64,000 nt of DNA from Alkalihalobacillus sp. YIM B00296 (GTDB lineage Bacteria; Bacillota; Bacilli; Bacillales; Fictibacillaceae): contig NZ_JAIBLJ010000012.1 of assembly GCF_020179385.1 (NCBI RefSeq), positions 1 to 64,000 on the forward strand, written 5' to 3'. Positions 54,053 to 63,496 of this stretch are shown one piece after another. The notes below the pieces were generated by a model, which had not been told where the DNA came from, did not search any database, and worked only from the letters and a program-made list of their open reading frames with translations. Numbering within the stretch: the first letter of the stretch is position 1; the number at the start of each line of letters is the position of its first letter. The translations under genes and the position numbers were made by a program.

Positions 54053-54955
54053 ATGAGGACAGCTTTTCTCCTTTTGTCCTTAGGATTTTTGATCCTGGGT
54101 GAATTGATTCTTGGCCCGGCAACTACATTTGCGATGAATGAAGAAGACTCGTCAGATTTGAATTTACGGGTGATGACCTACAATGTTCGATTCATGAACA
54201 ATTCGGTTCCGTCTCCGTATAATTGGGACGGCAGGAGACCGTTAATCCGGAAGGTGATCCGCAGCCATATGCCGGATATCATCGGAATCCAGGAGCCTCT
54301 TTTTCAACAAGTAAGAGAAATGGGTTCTGATCTTCCAGAGTATGACTGGATCGGCCTCGGAAAGGAAGGCGGGAGTAAGGGATTATTCATGCCGATCTTT
54401 TATAAGAAAACACGGTTCACACCATTGGAGTATGACCATTATTGGCTTTCTGATACACCAGGGATAATCGGTTCTCGATCTTGGGGAAACATCAATCCTA
54501 GGATGGTAACCTGGGTTAAGTTTCTCGACCTTCAGACCAATCAGTCGTTCTACTTTATAAATACACACTTGGATCATATTTCAGAGGAATCAAGGCGGAA
54601 AAGTACCACACTGATTATAAAAAAAATGAAAGAACTCGATCCAGTTTTACCGGTTCTGATGACTGGGGATTTCAACGTTGGTCCGGATAGTGTCGTCCAT
54701 CAAAAACTGACAAAAGAGGGACCTTTCACAGATTTGTGGGAAATAGCCGAAAGCAGGATCAACGAAGATCTGGGTACATTTAATGCTTTCCGTGATCCAA
54801 CTGGCGGGGGGCCAAAGGATCGGATAGACTGGATCCTGTCAAAAGGAAAAGTGACTGTACATGAAATCGCGATTTCAGATGATCGGGAAGAAGGTCGGTT
54901 TCCGAGTGATCATTATCCGGTGATGGCTGGTTTGACACTCCATTATGCTCCTTAA
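54053..54955 (+). CDS. Secreted endonuclease/exonuclease/phosphatase-family protein
   Basis: ATG 54053 behind TGGGGTGAT gives 300 aa with a signal peptide (MRTAFLLLSLGFLILGELIL...TFAM). EEP motifs: VMTYNVRFM, IIGIQEPLF (metal Glu), NTHLDHISEESRRKST (His), LMTGDFNVGPDSVVH (Asp, Asn) and RFPSDHYPVMAGL (Asp-His). All catalytic residues are present. Extracellular members degrade nucleic acids, phosphoesters or sphingomyelin. Single gene with a terminator. Confidence 0.92.
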   Translation: MRTAFLLLSLGFLILGELILGPATTFAMNEEDSSDLNLRVMTYNVRFMNNSVPSPYNWDGRRPLIRKVIRSHMPDIIGIQEPLFQQVREMGSDLPEYDWIGLGKEGGSKGLFMPIFYKKTRFTPLEYDHYWLSDTPGIIGSRSWGNINPRMVTWVKFLDLQTNQSFYFINTHLDHISEESRRKSTTLIIKKMKELDPVLPVLMTGDFNVGPDSVVHQKLTKEGPFTDLWEIAESRINEDLGTFNAFRDPTGGGPKDRIDWILSKGKVTVHEIAISDDREEGRFPSDHYPVMAGLTLHYAP

Positions 54956-54992
54956 GGGGTGTCGGTCCATACGTTCTGCTATCAAACTAAAA

Positions 54993-55026
54993 TAACCTCC
55001 GAAAACCGTGCTCGGAGGTTAGATTT
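54993..55026. terminator. Terminator of the EEP gene
   Basis: TAACCTCCG (54993-55001) pairs with CGGAGGTTA (55013-55021), followed by GATTTTT. Confidence 0.88.
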
Positions 55027-55037
55027 TTGGAAAGTAT

Positions 55038-55319
55038 TTAAAAATGTTCGTTTACTTCCCATGACTCGACGATTTGGTGAGCCATCTTCGGATGAAAGCC
55101 CCTTCCGATCAAATAGCTGATTGCTGCAACTTCCATCATCGCATGTCTGTACGAGGTATGTTTCGCTTCCTCCAGACCATATCCAACAAACGGCTGGACT
55201 GTCATTAATGTTTGGCTCTTCAATTGAGGGTATAGGGGACCGTGTGATTGTTGGTGATAGTATTCTTCTTGTTGTCCCCAATGTGGTTGCTGACCTCCAT
55301 GGTATGGATTCCCGTTCAT
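55038..55319 (-). CDS. Unknown protein with Gln/His/Tyr-rich N-terminus, 93 aa
   Basis: The product begins MNGNPYHGGQQPHWGQQEEY, then YHQQSHGPLYPQ, a low-complexity segment, and continues with a folded-looking part (TVQPFVGYGLEEAKHTSYRH, AVAAISYLIGRGF-like). ATG 55319 follows AAGGAGTG. The style (Gly/Gln/Tyr/His rich) is common in spore coat and exosporium proteins. No family is recognised. It is convergent with the EEP gene and divergent from the YhcN lipoprotein gene. Confidence 0.65.
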   Translation of the reverse strand: MNGNPYHGGQQPHWGQQEEYYHQQSHGPLYPQLKSQTLMTVQPFVGYGLEEAKHTSYRHAMMEVAAISYLIGRGFHPKMAHQIVESWEVNEHF

Positions 55320-55502
55320 ATGAGCACTCCTTAATTGTAATCAAACTGTATTGTCATTCTATGTAGGTAAAACATGTCCATTGAGCCTATTTCTTACCAT
55401 CTGGTCATTTCCATGTAATTTTTAAAAACATATGTATAATTTTCCATTGAACTTTCCAAACTAAGGTCGAAATTTGAAAATCACAAGTAAGGAGGAATTT
55501 AC

Positions 55503-56024
55503 ATGTTCTTGAAAACAAAATTTTTGCTGGTTGCATGCCTTTTCGCTACTGCACTAGTTGCTTGTAACATGGGGAACAACGGGGATGATACCGGCGCTGA
55601 AACTGAGAATATCGGCGATCGTGACAATGGGGTCATTGATGATAATAACAATGATGCCAATATCATGAACAACAATGGAAACAATCGTGTTGAAGTAGCC
55701 AATAAAGCTGCAGACAAGATCACGAATTTGCCTGAAGTACAAGATGCGAATGTGTTCGTTACAAATGAAAATGCTTATGTGGCAGCACAACTTACTACTG
55801 GGACACAAACTGAAGGTGAAGTAACGAGAGAGCTTGAGAAGAAGATTTCCGACCAAGTAAAAGCGACTGACCGGGACATCGATAACGTTTTCGTTTCAAC
55901 GAACCCGGAATTCTTTGATCGCTCTGCCAATTATGCAGAAAAGTTCGGTCGTGGGGAGCCCGTACAAGGTCTATTTGAAGAATTTAACGAAACGATCCGC
56001 CGCGTATTCCCTAACGCTCGCTAA
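55503..56024 (+). CDS. YhcN/YlaJ-family sporulation lipoprotein
   Basis: The 173-aa protein follows AAGGAGG and has a lipoprotein signal (FLLVACLFATALVACNMG; Cys at about 21) and an Asn/Asp-rich linker. The YhcN/YlaJ domain runs from about 68: VANKAADKITNLPEVQDANV and FVTNENAYVAAQL. This is the chromosomal-type YhcN, twice as long in its linker as the spoVA-operon member at 10911. Forespore membrane placement is expected. Confidence 0.92.
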   Translation: MFLKTKFLLVACLFATALVACNMGNNGDDTGAETENIGDRDNGVIDDNNNDANIMNNNGNNRVEVANKAADKITNLPEVQDANVFVTNENAYVAAQLTTGTQTEGEVTRELEKKISDQVKATDRDIDNVFVSTNPEFFDRSANYAEKFGRGEPVQGLFEEFNETIRRVFPNAR

Positions 56025-56037
56025 AAAGTAGTGACAA

Positions 56038-56084
56038 AAAGATCAATCCTGACCATTGAATATGGTGACGGGTTGATCTTTTTT
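56038..56084 (+). terminator. Terminator of the YhcN gene
   Basis: AAAGATCAA (56038-56046) and TTGATCTTT (56073-56081) with further T residues. Confidence 0.85.
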
Positions 56085-56202
56085 CATTTATCCCGACAAC
56101 CCCCAATTACTCTCTATCACACCATAATCTGTATTATTATTTAAATAAATGTATGTGACCAATAAAATGAAAGCGATTTATTTAAGAATTTTCATAAATA
56201 CT

Positions 56203-56232
56203 ATTGAATAAAAATACTTATGTATGTATAAT
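56203..56232 (+). promoter_or_regulatory. argC promoter with ARG box
   Basis: TTGAAT (56204-56209) and TATAAT (56227-56232) are 17 bp apart. ATTGAATAAAAATACTTA (56203-56220) matches the ArgR/AhrC box TNTGNATWWWWATNCANA with two mismatches and covers the -35 box, so arginine repression is likely. Confidence 0.8.
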
Positions 56233-56276
56233 AATCCGAAATAGCAAACAGAACAGCAGATAGGAGATGGAGTCAT

Positions 56277-57314
56277 TTGAAAGCAGCAATTATCGGAGGA
56301 ACCGGTTATGGGGCAGTTGAACTGGTAAGGTTATTACATAATCATCCTCTAGTTGAAATTTCCACTATTGTTTCCCACTCGAACAGCGGCAATGAGCTTC
56401 AATCAATCTACCCGCATCTTTCAGGCATCATCGAAACTTCTTTTTCTGAAATGGATGTAGAGGTAGTCAGTGAAGAGGCCGATCTCGTTTTCTTCGGAAC
56501 GCCATCAGGAGTCAGTACCGAGCTTGTCCCTCAATTCCTGGAACAAGGTGTGAAATGCATCGACCTCGCGGGTGACTTCCGGCTAGATTCCCCAGAGATC
56601 TATGAAAAGTGGTATAAACTATCCGCACCGCCACAGGAATACACAGAAAAGGCGACATACGGACTAAGTGAAATTTATAAAGAAGAAGTAAAAAATTCAA
56701 CATTAATCGCAAATCCAGGCTGTTATCCGACAGCCACATTGTTAGCACTCATTCCAATTTTAAAAGAACAGCTGATCGAACCGCAATCCATCATCATCGA
56801 TGCAAAATCTGGTCTTTCCGGGGCAGGGAGAAGCGTCTCCTTGAAAGCCCATTTCTCTGAATCGAATGAGAATTTCAGAGCTTATAAGCTGGCGGAGCAT
56901 CAGCATATCCCTGAAATCGAGCAGATCCTCGTTAAAGAGAGCGGAATCGATCTGCAGGTATCATTCACTCCTCATCTCGTTCCGATGACTAGAGGCATCA
57001 TGTGCACGATCTATTCGAATATGACGGTCGGAAAAACGACTGAGGAGATCATCGAGCTATACCAAAGTTTTTACAAGGAACATCCTTTTGTACGTGTACG
57101 TCCTGAAGGGATCATCCCTGGAACGAAAGAGGTGTACGGAAGCAATTATTGCGACATCGGCTTCAAGGTGGACGATCGGACGGGAAGGCTGATGATCGTC
57201 GCTGTCATCGATAATCTTGTTAAAGGTGCAGCAGGGCAAGCAATCCAAAACATGAATCTGATACAAGGCTGGGACGAACAGACAGGGCTTACGAATGTCC
57301 CAATCTATCCTTAA
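56277..57314 (+). CDS. argC: N-acetyl-gamma-glutamyl-phosphate reductase
   Basis: TTG 56277 behind TAGGAGATGG gives 345 aa, normal length. ArgC reduces N-acetylglutamyl phosphate to the semialdehyde with NADPH. Motifs: AAIIGGTGYGAVELVRLL (NADP site), IANPGCYPTATLLAL with the catalytic Cys, SGLSGAGRS, HLVPMTRGI. First gene of the operon with the promoter and ARG box above; argJ begins 18 bp later. Confidence 0.96.
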   Translation: MKAAIIGGTGYGAVELVRLLHNHPLVEISTIVSHSNSGNELQSIYPHLSGIIETSFSEMDVEVVSEEADLVFFGTPSGVSTELVPQFLEQGVKCIDLAGDFRLDSPEIYEKWYKLSAPPQEYTEKATYGLSEIYKEEVKNSTLIANPGCYPTATLLALIPILKEQLIEPQSIIIDAKSGLSGAGRSVSLKAHFSESNENFRAYKLAEHQHIPEIEQILVKESGIDLQVSFTPHLVPMTRGIMCTIYSNMTVGKTTEEIIELYQSFYKEHPFVRVRPEGIIPGTKEVYGSNYCDIGFKVDDRTGRLMIVAVIDNLVKGAAGQAIQNMNLIQGWDEQTGLTNVPIYP

Positions 57315-57332
57315 TCGGGAGGAGGAACGGTA

Positions 57333-58559
57333 ATGCAAGCAATGAAAACGAACGAAATCATCAGTCTGATAGATGGAGGTGTCACAACCCCGGAGGGATT
57401 CACCGCTGGAGGCCTCCATTGCGGACTCCGGAAAACGCGTCTTGATCTCGGTTATGTTTTATCAGAAGTTCCAGCTGTAACGGCCGGTGTGTATACGACC
57501 AACCTTTTTCAAGCAGCACCCCTTCAAGTCACGCAGGAAAGCATCGCTGTCGAGAACAAGATCCAGGCGGTACTCGTGAATTCAGCCAATGCGAATGCTT
57601 GTACAGGGGATCAGGGGCTGAAGGACGCTTATGAGATGCAGCAGGTCTTTGCAAAAGAACTTGGCGTTGAGAAACATCATGTCGCTGTCACGTCCACTGG
57701 AGTCATCGGCGTGCATTTACCAATGGATAAGATCAAGTCCGGTGTCAAAAAGATCCTCTCGAAAAACCACGAGGGTGTGGCAAACTTCGAGGAAGCGATC
57801 CTTACGACGGATACAAAGGTCAAGCATCATGCTGTCCAATTTGAGATCGACGGAAAGCCGGTTAGTATCGGAGGTGCTGCCAAAGGTTCGGGCATGATCC
57901 ACCCAAACATGGCGACCATGCTTGGGTTCATCACTACGGATGCAAACATCGGTTATGAGAGCTTGCAGACTGCATTACGGCAGGTGACTGATGAGACATT
58001 TAACATGATCACGGTCGATGGGGATACGAGTACGAATGACATGGTGCTCACGATGGCGAACGGAAAAGCGGGGAACGAACTGCTTGATGAAAACCATCCG
58101 GATTGGGCCGTATTTTTACAAGGGTTGAAATCAGTCTGTACATCCCTGGCGAAAAAGGTCGCAAGGGACGGTGAAGGGGCGACGAAACTGGTCGAGGTCC
58201 ATGTAAAAGGGGCAAGGAGTGAGGTTGCCGCCCGTGCAGTCGGAAAGGCGATCATCTCCTCTAATCTTGTGAAAACTGCGATTTATGGAACAGATCCGAA
58301 CTGGGGAAGGATCATTTGTGCGATCGGTTATAGCGGTGAGCAGGTCGATCCTGAGAAGGTAAGTGTCTCCCTCGGCGATATTCAAGTCGTCGGGAACGGT
58401 CTACCATCATCCTTCAGTGAAGAGGAAGCGAAAGACTATCTGCAACAGGAAGATGTGCATATCTACGTGGATTTGAGTCAAGGAGAACATGAAGCGACGG
58501 CTTGGGGCTGTGATCTGTCTTATGATTACGTGAAAATCAATGCGTCTTATCGAACTTAA
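57333..58559 (+). CDS. argJ: Bifunctional ornithine acetyltransferase / N-acetylglutamate synthase
   Basis: The 408-aa protein is the ArgJ family: [24 protein letters not shown], and the autocleavage site [20 protein letters not shown] (cleaves before Thr to yield alpha and beta chains). It transfers acetyl from N-acetylornithine to glutamate, recycling the acetyl group. The bifunctional form would also use acetyl-CoA. SD GGGAGGAGG precedes ATG 57333. Confidence 0.96.
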   Translation: MQAMKTNEIISLIDGGVTTPEGFTAGGLHCGLRKTRLDLGYVLSEVPAVTAGVYTTNLFQAAPLQVTQESIAVENKIQAVLVNSANANACTGDQGLKDAYEMQQVFAKELGVEKHHVAVTSTGVIGVHLPMDKIKSGVKKILSKNHEGVANFEEAILTTDTKVKHHAVQFEIDGKPVSIGGAAKGSGMIHPNMATMLGFITTDANIGYESLQTALRQVTDETFNMITVDGDTSTNDMVLTMANGKAGNELLDENHPDWAVFLQGLKSVCTSLAKKVARDGEGATKLVEVHVKGARSEVAARAVGKAIISSNLVKTAIYGTDPNWGRIICAIGYSGEQVDPEKVSVSLGDIQVVGNGLPSSFSEEEAKDYLQQEDVHIYVDLSQGEHEATAWGCDLSYDYVKINASYRT

Positions 58560-58570
58560 GGAGGAAGCTG

Positions 58571-59377
58571 ATGACTTATCTTGTCATAAAATGTGGCGGA
58601 AGTGTTTTGGAAGCTTTACCTGAATCGTTTTATAAAAATATCGTCCATCTTCAAAAAGAGCATGGTGTAAAACCGGTTATCGTCCATGGTGGAGGACCGC
58701 TCATATCATCCCTTTTGAAGAAGATGGGTACGGAAACGACATTTGTCAACGGACTTCGCGTAACGACGGAGGAGGTACTCGATGTCGTTGAAATGGTCCT
58801 GAGTGGATCGGTCAATAAGCAGATCGTGAGACATCTGGTGGAAGTAGGCGGCAATGCATACGGCTTGAGCGGTATCGACGGTGGGCTGTTGAAAGCGAAG
58901 AAGTTGAAGAGCTCTGTTGATCTCGGTTTTGTCGGAGAGATCTTCCATGTCGAGACGAAGTTGGTTTCACAGCTCGGTGATCATGGTTATATTCCCGTCA
59001 TCTCACCGCTTGGAATAGATGAACGTGGTCAACGGTACAACATCAACGGGGATATCGCTGCCGCAGAAGTGGCGAAAGCGCTCGGGGCAAGGCTTTGTCT
59101 GATCAGTGATATTCCAGGGCTTTATGTAGAAGAAGGAACGGAAAAGAAAGTCCTCCATTCGGTGACGAAGGATGACATCCTTGAACTGATGGAGAACGAA
59201 GTGATAACTGGAGGGATGATCCCGAAAGTGAAATCGGCAGTCGATGCACTTGAGCATGGTGTGCCTGAAGTATCGATCATTAATGGAATGACTGCAGATG
59301 CCCTGATCGATTTTTGCACCGGGAAAGAGATTGGAACGAAAATCATATTGGCTGAGGAGGTCGCAAATGTCCACTGA
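58571..59377 (+). CDS. argB: Acetylglutamate kinase
   Basis: The 268-aa protein starts at ATG 58571 (behind AAGGAGGAAG). ArgB phosphorylates N-acetylglutamate. Motifs: VIKCGGSVLEALP, VIVHGGGPLISSLL, FVNGLRVTTEEVLDVVEMVL and NINGDIAAAEVAKALGA, and TGGMIPKVKSAVDAL. argD overlaps its last 11 bases. Confidence 0.95.
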   Translation: MTYLVIKCGGSVLEALPESFYKNIVHLQKEHGVKPVIVHGGGPLISSLLKKMGTETTFVNGLRVTTEEVLDVVEMVLSGSVNKQIVRHLVEVGGNAYGLSGIDGGLLKAKKLKSSVDLGFVGEIFHVETKLVSQLGDHGYIPVISPLGIDERGQRYNINGDIAAAEVAKALGARLCLISDIPGLYVEEGTEKKVLHSVTKDDILELMENEVITGGMIPKVKSAVDALEHGVPEVSIINGMTADALIDFCTGKEIGTKIILAEEVANVH

Positions 59378-60554
59378 ACTACTCATAGAACAATCTCCCC
59401 TGATGAAAACATACAACCGGTTTCCAATCACACTTGAAAAAGGAAAAGGGAGCTATGTCTGGGATCAGGAGGGGACCAAATACCTGGATTTTACATCGGG
59501 TATCGCCACGTGCAATCTGGGACACCTTCCCGATGTGGTGAAAGAACATGTGGATGTGCAATTGGAGAAGCTATGGCATTGCTCGAATCTTTATCATATA
59601 CCTGAACAGGAAGCGTTGGCTAGGCTGTTGGTTCAGAATAGCTGTGGCGATCAGGTCTTCTTCTGCAATAGTGGTGCAGAGGCGAACGAGGCAGCGATCA
59701 AACTTGCGAGACGTTACGCACGTGTGGAGAAGGGTGGAGAGGAAGCATTCGAAATCGTAGCATTCAACCAATCGTTCCATGGGCGTACGATGGCGACATT
59801 GTCTGCAACTGGCCAACCGAAGCTCCAGGACGGTTTTGCGCCATTGCTTCAAGGATTCCGACATCTTCCTTACAATGATGTTCAAGGGCTGCGAAAGCTT
59901 CCTTCCGATAAAACATGTGCCGTCTTAGTCGAACTCGTCCAAGGAGAAGGAGGCGTGAATCCAGCCGATGTGGAGTGGACCCAGCAGCTTGAGGACATAT
60001 GCAAAGCGAACGACATCCTGTTGATGGTGGATGAGATCCAGACAGGCATGGGCCGGACTGGGACGTTGTTTGCCTATGAACAGTACGGAATCGACCCGGA
60101 TGTGATTTCGATTGCTAAAGGGCTCGGCTCCGGTTTTCCGATCGGTGCTGTGATTGCAAAAGCGAAAGTAGCTGAAGCGTTCGGACCTGGAACCCACGGA
60201 AGTACTTTCGGAGGAAATCCGCTGGCGTCATCTGCTGGGTTTGCGACAGTGAACCACCTCGTTTCGAGCGATGTCATCAACGAAGCGTTCATCCTCGGAC
60301 AGTATCTGAAGGATCAGTTGGAAAAGTTGAAGGCGGAGTGTAAGGAAGTGAAGGAAGTACGTGGAAAAGGCTTGCTTATTGGAATGGAGATCAGTGGTAA
60401 GGCGATCTCGATTGTGGAGAAAGCGCGAGAGAAAAACGTATTGATCCTGGTAGCTGGCCCGAATGTGGTCCGGATTCTACCACCATTGACCACCTCAAAA
60501 GAAGAGATCGATTATTTCATAGGGGTAATGAAGGAGATTTTTGTTGAGTCATAA
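59367..60554 (+). CDS. argD: Acetylornithine aminotransferase
   Basis: ATG 59367 after GAGGAGGT gives 395 aa; the frame from 59331 would start inside argB without a site. Class III PLP aminotransferase motifs: FTSGIATCNLGH, FFCNSGAEANEAAIKLAR, FNQSFHGRTMATLSATGQ, LMVDEIQTGMGRTGTLFAYE, and the PLP lysine in ISIAKGLGSGFPIGAV. It makes N-acetylornithine. The operon ends here with a terminator; the carA/carB/argF genes that follow argD in B. subtilis are missing from this site. Confidence 0.95.
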   Translation: MSTELLIEQSPLMKTYNRFPITLEKGKGSYVWDQEGTKYLDFTSGIATCNLGHLPDVVKEHVDVQLEKLWHCSNLYHIPEQEALARLLVQNSCGDQVFFCNSGAEANEAAIKLARRYARVEKGGEEAFEIVAFNQSFHGRTMATLSATGQPKLQDGFAPLLQGFRHLPYNDVQGLRKLPSDKTCAVLVELVQGEGGVNPADVEWTQQLEDICKANDILLMVDEIQTGMGRTGTLFAYEQYGIDPDVISIAKGLGSGFPIGAVIAKAKVAEAFGPGTHGSTFGGNPLASSAGFATVNHLVSSDVINEAFILGQYLKDQLEKLKAECKEVKEVRGKGLLIGMEISGKAISIVEKAREKNVLILVAGPNVVRILPPLTTSKEEIDYFIGVMKEIFVES

Positions 60555-60581
60555 GAGTCTAGGATCGGTTATACACAGGAG

Positions 60582-60621
60582 AAAGCAAGTGATTTCTTAA
60601 CGAAGTCACTTGCTTTTTTTT
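60582..60621 (+). terminator. Terminator of argCJBD
   Basis: AAAGCAAGTGA (60582-60592) pairs with TCACTTGCTTT (60606-60616), followed by TTTTT. Confidence 0.93.
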
Positions 60622-60654
60622 GAAAGAATAGAAAGTTAGGTACTTTCAGAAATG

Positions 60655-61109
60655 ATCATCACAACCATGTCTATGTTGAAGTTGAAGCCTCCTATTTGGT
60701 CATACGACAAGAAAGAAATGGTCAACTGATCGCAAAGCACACTATCTCTTCTTAAATAAGATTAATCATTACGATTCCGGAACATCGTGAAAGCAACCGG
60801 ACAAAACGGGATCACCTCATCCAGCAACTATATCAGGATCTACCTAACCAAGAGCTTGTAACATGGCTGGTAGAAGTATTACTTTAGCAGTATCCACGCC
60901 ACCTGACAGATCAATTGAAAATTGTATTAGGTGTTTCCAAGCGTTATCCAGATTCAATTGAAGAAGCAATCAGAACGATAAAAAAATTACAGATGAAAAG
61001 CGCTCATGAGCCTCGGGACATTGCGATATCACTTGAGGTTGAAAAGCAGAAACAAATAAAGCTTATAGACGAAGGAAAAGAACCCTTGTTTGGCAAATCA
61101 TATTCGTGA
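60655..61109 (+). mobile_element. IS21-family IstA relic
   Basis: Plus-strand pieces in changing frames read VEVEASYLVIRQERNGQLIA, then IPEHRESNRTKRDHLIQQLY, and YPRHLTDQLKIVLGVSKRYP before EEAIRTIKKL. This is the order of the C-terminal region of IS21 transposase IstA (YLVIR...GQLIA.H..., R..Y...YPR.I.DQL). At least two stops or shifts interrupt it. The last piece is an open frame from 60915 to 61109. It truncates the vgb gene that comes from the other side. Confidence 0.7.
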
Positions 61110-61501
61110 ATAGAACCTTTGGGCGTTAATCTACCTATGCGATTCCCATTCATTTCAGTAAACCATATATCCCCGTTTAATCCTTCTGCTATTCCATAAG
61201 GAGCAGTGTCTGGTTGGGGAAGAGGATATTCATTAAAAACACCTTTTGATGTAAACTGTCCTATTTTATTAGCACTATTCTGAGTAAACCATATGTCACC
61301 CCTAGCAGCTAAAGTTAAACACATCACTTTTGCATTAGGCGTAGGAACTTTAAACTCTTTTACCTCACCAGTCTTATCCAGACAGCTAATTTTATTTGCT
61401 TTATGTTGTGTAATCCACATATTTCCATTTTGTGCTGCAGCCATACCATATGGACCTGAGTCTGGAGATTGTAAATTATACTCTCTTAAATCAAATTTCA
61501 T
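61004..61501 (-). pseudogene. Virginiamycin B lyase-like (Vgb) gene truncated by the IS21 relic
   Basis: ATG 61501 (behind TTAGGAGG) starts MKFDLREYNLQSPDSGPYGM. The protein shows regular beta-propeller repeats of the family: GPYGMAAAQNGNMWITQHKANKI, KVMCLTLAARGDIWFTQNSANKI and APYGIAEGLNGDIWFTEMNGNRI, each with the G.IW.T..... pattern. After EYDLPNKGS (about 61080) it enters IS21-derived sequence read backwards. Only about three and a half of the seven blades remain (normal length near 290-300 aa). It cannot be a functional streptogramin lyase. Confidence 0.85.
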
Positions 61502-61630
61502 CTAAATGCCTCCTAACCTTAAGAATTTCAAGAATTTTCGTTTAGGCATATAATTTTTTTGTAATTTCATTTCTTTCAGTACTTTTAAAAGTCATTAGTT
61601 TTGGAGCTGAAGGGAGGTTGAAATTCCCAA

Positions 61631-62671
61631 ATGATTGAACTAGTTGGAATCTCAAAAACTTTTACAGCTAAAAAAGGTTCAATTCATGCATTAAAAAATG
61701 TTTCTATTTCTGTAAAAAAAGGTGAAATCTATGGTGTGATTGGATACAGCGGCGCAGGAAAAAGTACTCTTATCCGCTGTGTGAACCTTTTAGAAAAGCC
61801 TAATACAGGGTCTGTAAAAGTAAATAATGTAGATTTGACAAAGCTATCAACTGGAAAACTCCGTGAATCTCGAGGAAAAATCGGGATGATTTTTCAGGGG
61901 TTTAATCTACTAAAAACAGCGACTGTATTCGAAAATATAGCACTTCCATTAAAGCTTACTGGCTTATCCCAAAATGAAGTAGAGAGACGTGTTACGAAGT
62001 ACTTAAGCATTGTAGGCCGTGAAGAGAAGCATCACGCTTATCCTTCTGAGCTTTCAGGAGGACAGAAGCAGAGAGTAGCAATTGCACGTGCATTAGCACA
62101 TGAACCGGAAGTCCTTCTTAGTGATGAAGCTACAAGTGCACTGGATCCTGATACGACAGAAGCCATTTTGGATCTATTGTTAAAAATCAACAAAGAGTTT
62201 GGAATTACCATCCTGCTCATTACCCATGAAATGAATGTCATTCAACGAATTTGTGACCGGGTAGCCGTCATGGAAAATGGAGAGGTTATTGAGGATGGAA
62301 CAACAAGAGAAATTTTCACATCACCAAAGCATCAAACAACGAAGCGATTCATTAACAGCCTTTTTTCACATCAAATACCGGATAAAATCCTTTTGAACTT
62401 AAATAAAACAGGTCAAGTAGCTACCCTTTCTTTCTTTGGAGAATCATCAGGAGAACCTGCTTTGGCTTTAGTAAGTAAGAAGTTTGATGTTTATCCAAAC
62501 ATATTATCAGGCAGTATTACCCGCTTAAAGGAAGAATCATTTGGCCAGCTTTTAATTCACTTAAAGGGCGATGCAAATGAAATTGAAAAAGCCTTACGCT
62601 TCTTAGAACAACAACATGTGCATGTGGAAGGAGTGAGAGTTAGTGAAAGTAAGAATAGACGAATTTCTTGA
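61631..62671 (+). CDS. metN: Methionine import ATP-binding protein MetN
   Basis: The 346-aa ABC ATPase has Walker A GYSGAGKST at about residue 38, Q-loop GMIFQGFNLL, signature LSGGQKQRVAIARAL, and Walker B VLLSDEATSALD. A C-terminal NIL domain (residues about 265-346) is typical of MetN. It energises D/L-methionine uptake. metI follows with a 29-base overlap. No S-box riboswitch or T-box was seen upstream, and no metQ gene follows. Confidence 0.93.
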   Translation: MIELVGISKTFTAKKGSIHALKNVSISVKKGEIYGVIGYSGAGKSTLIRCVNLLEKPNTGSVKVNNVDLTKLSTGKLRESRGKIGMIFQGFNLLKTATVFENIALPLKLTGLSQNEVERRVTKYLSIVGREEKHHAYPSELSGGQKQRVAIARALAHEPEVLLSDEATSALDPDTTEAILDLLLKINKEFGITILLITHEMNVIQRICDRVAVMENGEVIEDGTTREIFTSPKHQTTKRFINSLFSHQIPDKILLNLNKTGQVATLSFFGESSGEPALALVSKKFDVYPNILSGSITRLKEESFGQLLIHLKGDANEIEKALRFLEQQHVHVEGVRVSESKNRRIS

Positions 62672-63297
62672 TCTTTGGGGCAGTGATCTTTGGGAAGCTA
62701 CCATCCAAACGTTCCAGATGGTCGGAATTTCATTAGCATCTTCAATCGTAATTGGTTTACCGTTAGGGATCTTGCTTGTTCTAACACGACCAGATAAAGC
62801 TTTAGCAAACAAGTATGTTTACCAAGTTTTAGACGTTGTCATTAATATTATACGTTCTGTGCCATTTATTATTTTACTGTTCTTCATACTTCCTTTTACA
62901 AAAATGATTGTAGGGACATCGATCGGGGTTAAAGGTGTAATTGTTCCATTGGTTGTATATACAGCTCCATATATTGCGAGATTAATGGAAACTGCTCTTT
63001 TAGAGGTAGACCGTGGAGTTTTAGAGGCCTATGAGGCGATGGGAATAAAAACGAGACATATTATTTGGCATGTGCTTGTAAGAGAATCACGTTCATCCAT
63101 TATTCTTGGCTTAACCATTGCTACCATTGGTTTAATTGGAGCATCTGCTATGGCTGGATTAGTTGGTGGAGGCGGGCTATGGACATCTTCGTTATGAAGT
63201 GGACGTCATGTATATTACCGTTATTTTGCTTATCATTCTTGTCCAAGGACTTCAATCAGGCGGAAACCGCTTGGCAGCCTGGTTGAAGAAGGATTAA
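62643..63297 (+). pseudogene. Methionine ABC permease MetI with a frameshift/deletion near its 3' end
   Basis: The first frame encodes five membrane helices and the permease loop EAYEAMGIKTRHIIWHVL, then fails after AGLVGGGGLW at about 63180 and stops at 63197. The following DNA in another frame reads EVDVMYITVILLIILVQGLQ, then SGGNRLAAWLKKD, the normal MetI C-terminus ending at TAA 63295. A short stretch (family: GDLA...YGY.RF) is changed or lost, about 11 nt net. Without metQ and with this break the importer is probably non-functional. Confidence 0.85.
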
Positions 63298-63323
63298 ATA
63301 TTAATAAGATGCAAGCCTAATAA

Positions 63324-63360
63324 GGGAAGGCCTAACAATGGAGCTGATAGGCCTTCCCTA
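63324..63360 (+). terminator. Terminator after metNI
   Basis: GGGAAGGCCTA (63324-63334) and TAGGCCTTCCC (63348-63358) form a perfect 11-bp stem followed by TATTTAT. Confidence 0.88.
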
Positions 63361-63496
63361 TTTATATCTTATATCTTCGATTAGCAAACTCTAAACACCG
63401 CATTATCTCTAGTAATGAGACAGCTTTTTTTCTAATCCGTTCAGTTAGTGTTTGATAAAGACCAATTGAAGCAAAAGCTCTACTTTCTCATAAGCA

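Noticed and set aside
61502-61630. S-box or T-box leader for metNI
   Set aside because: None of the conserved elements of either leader class is visible in the 130 bp upstream, and no terminator is present.
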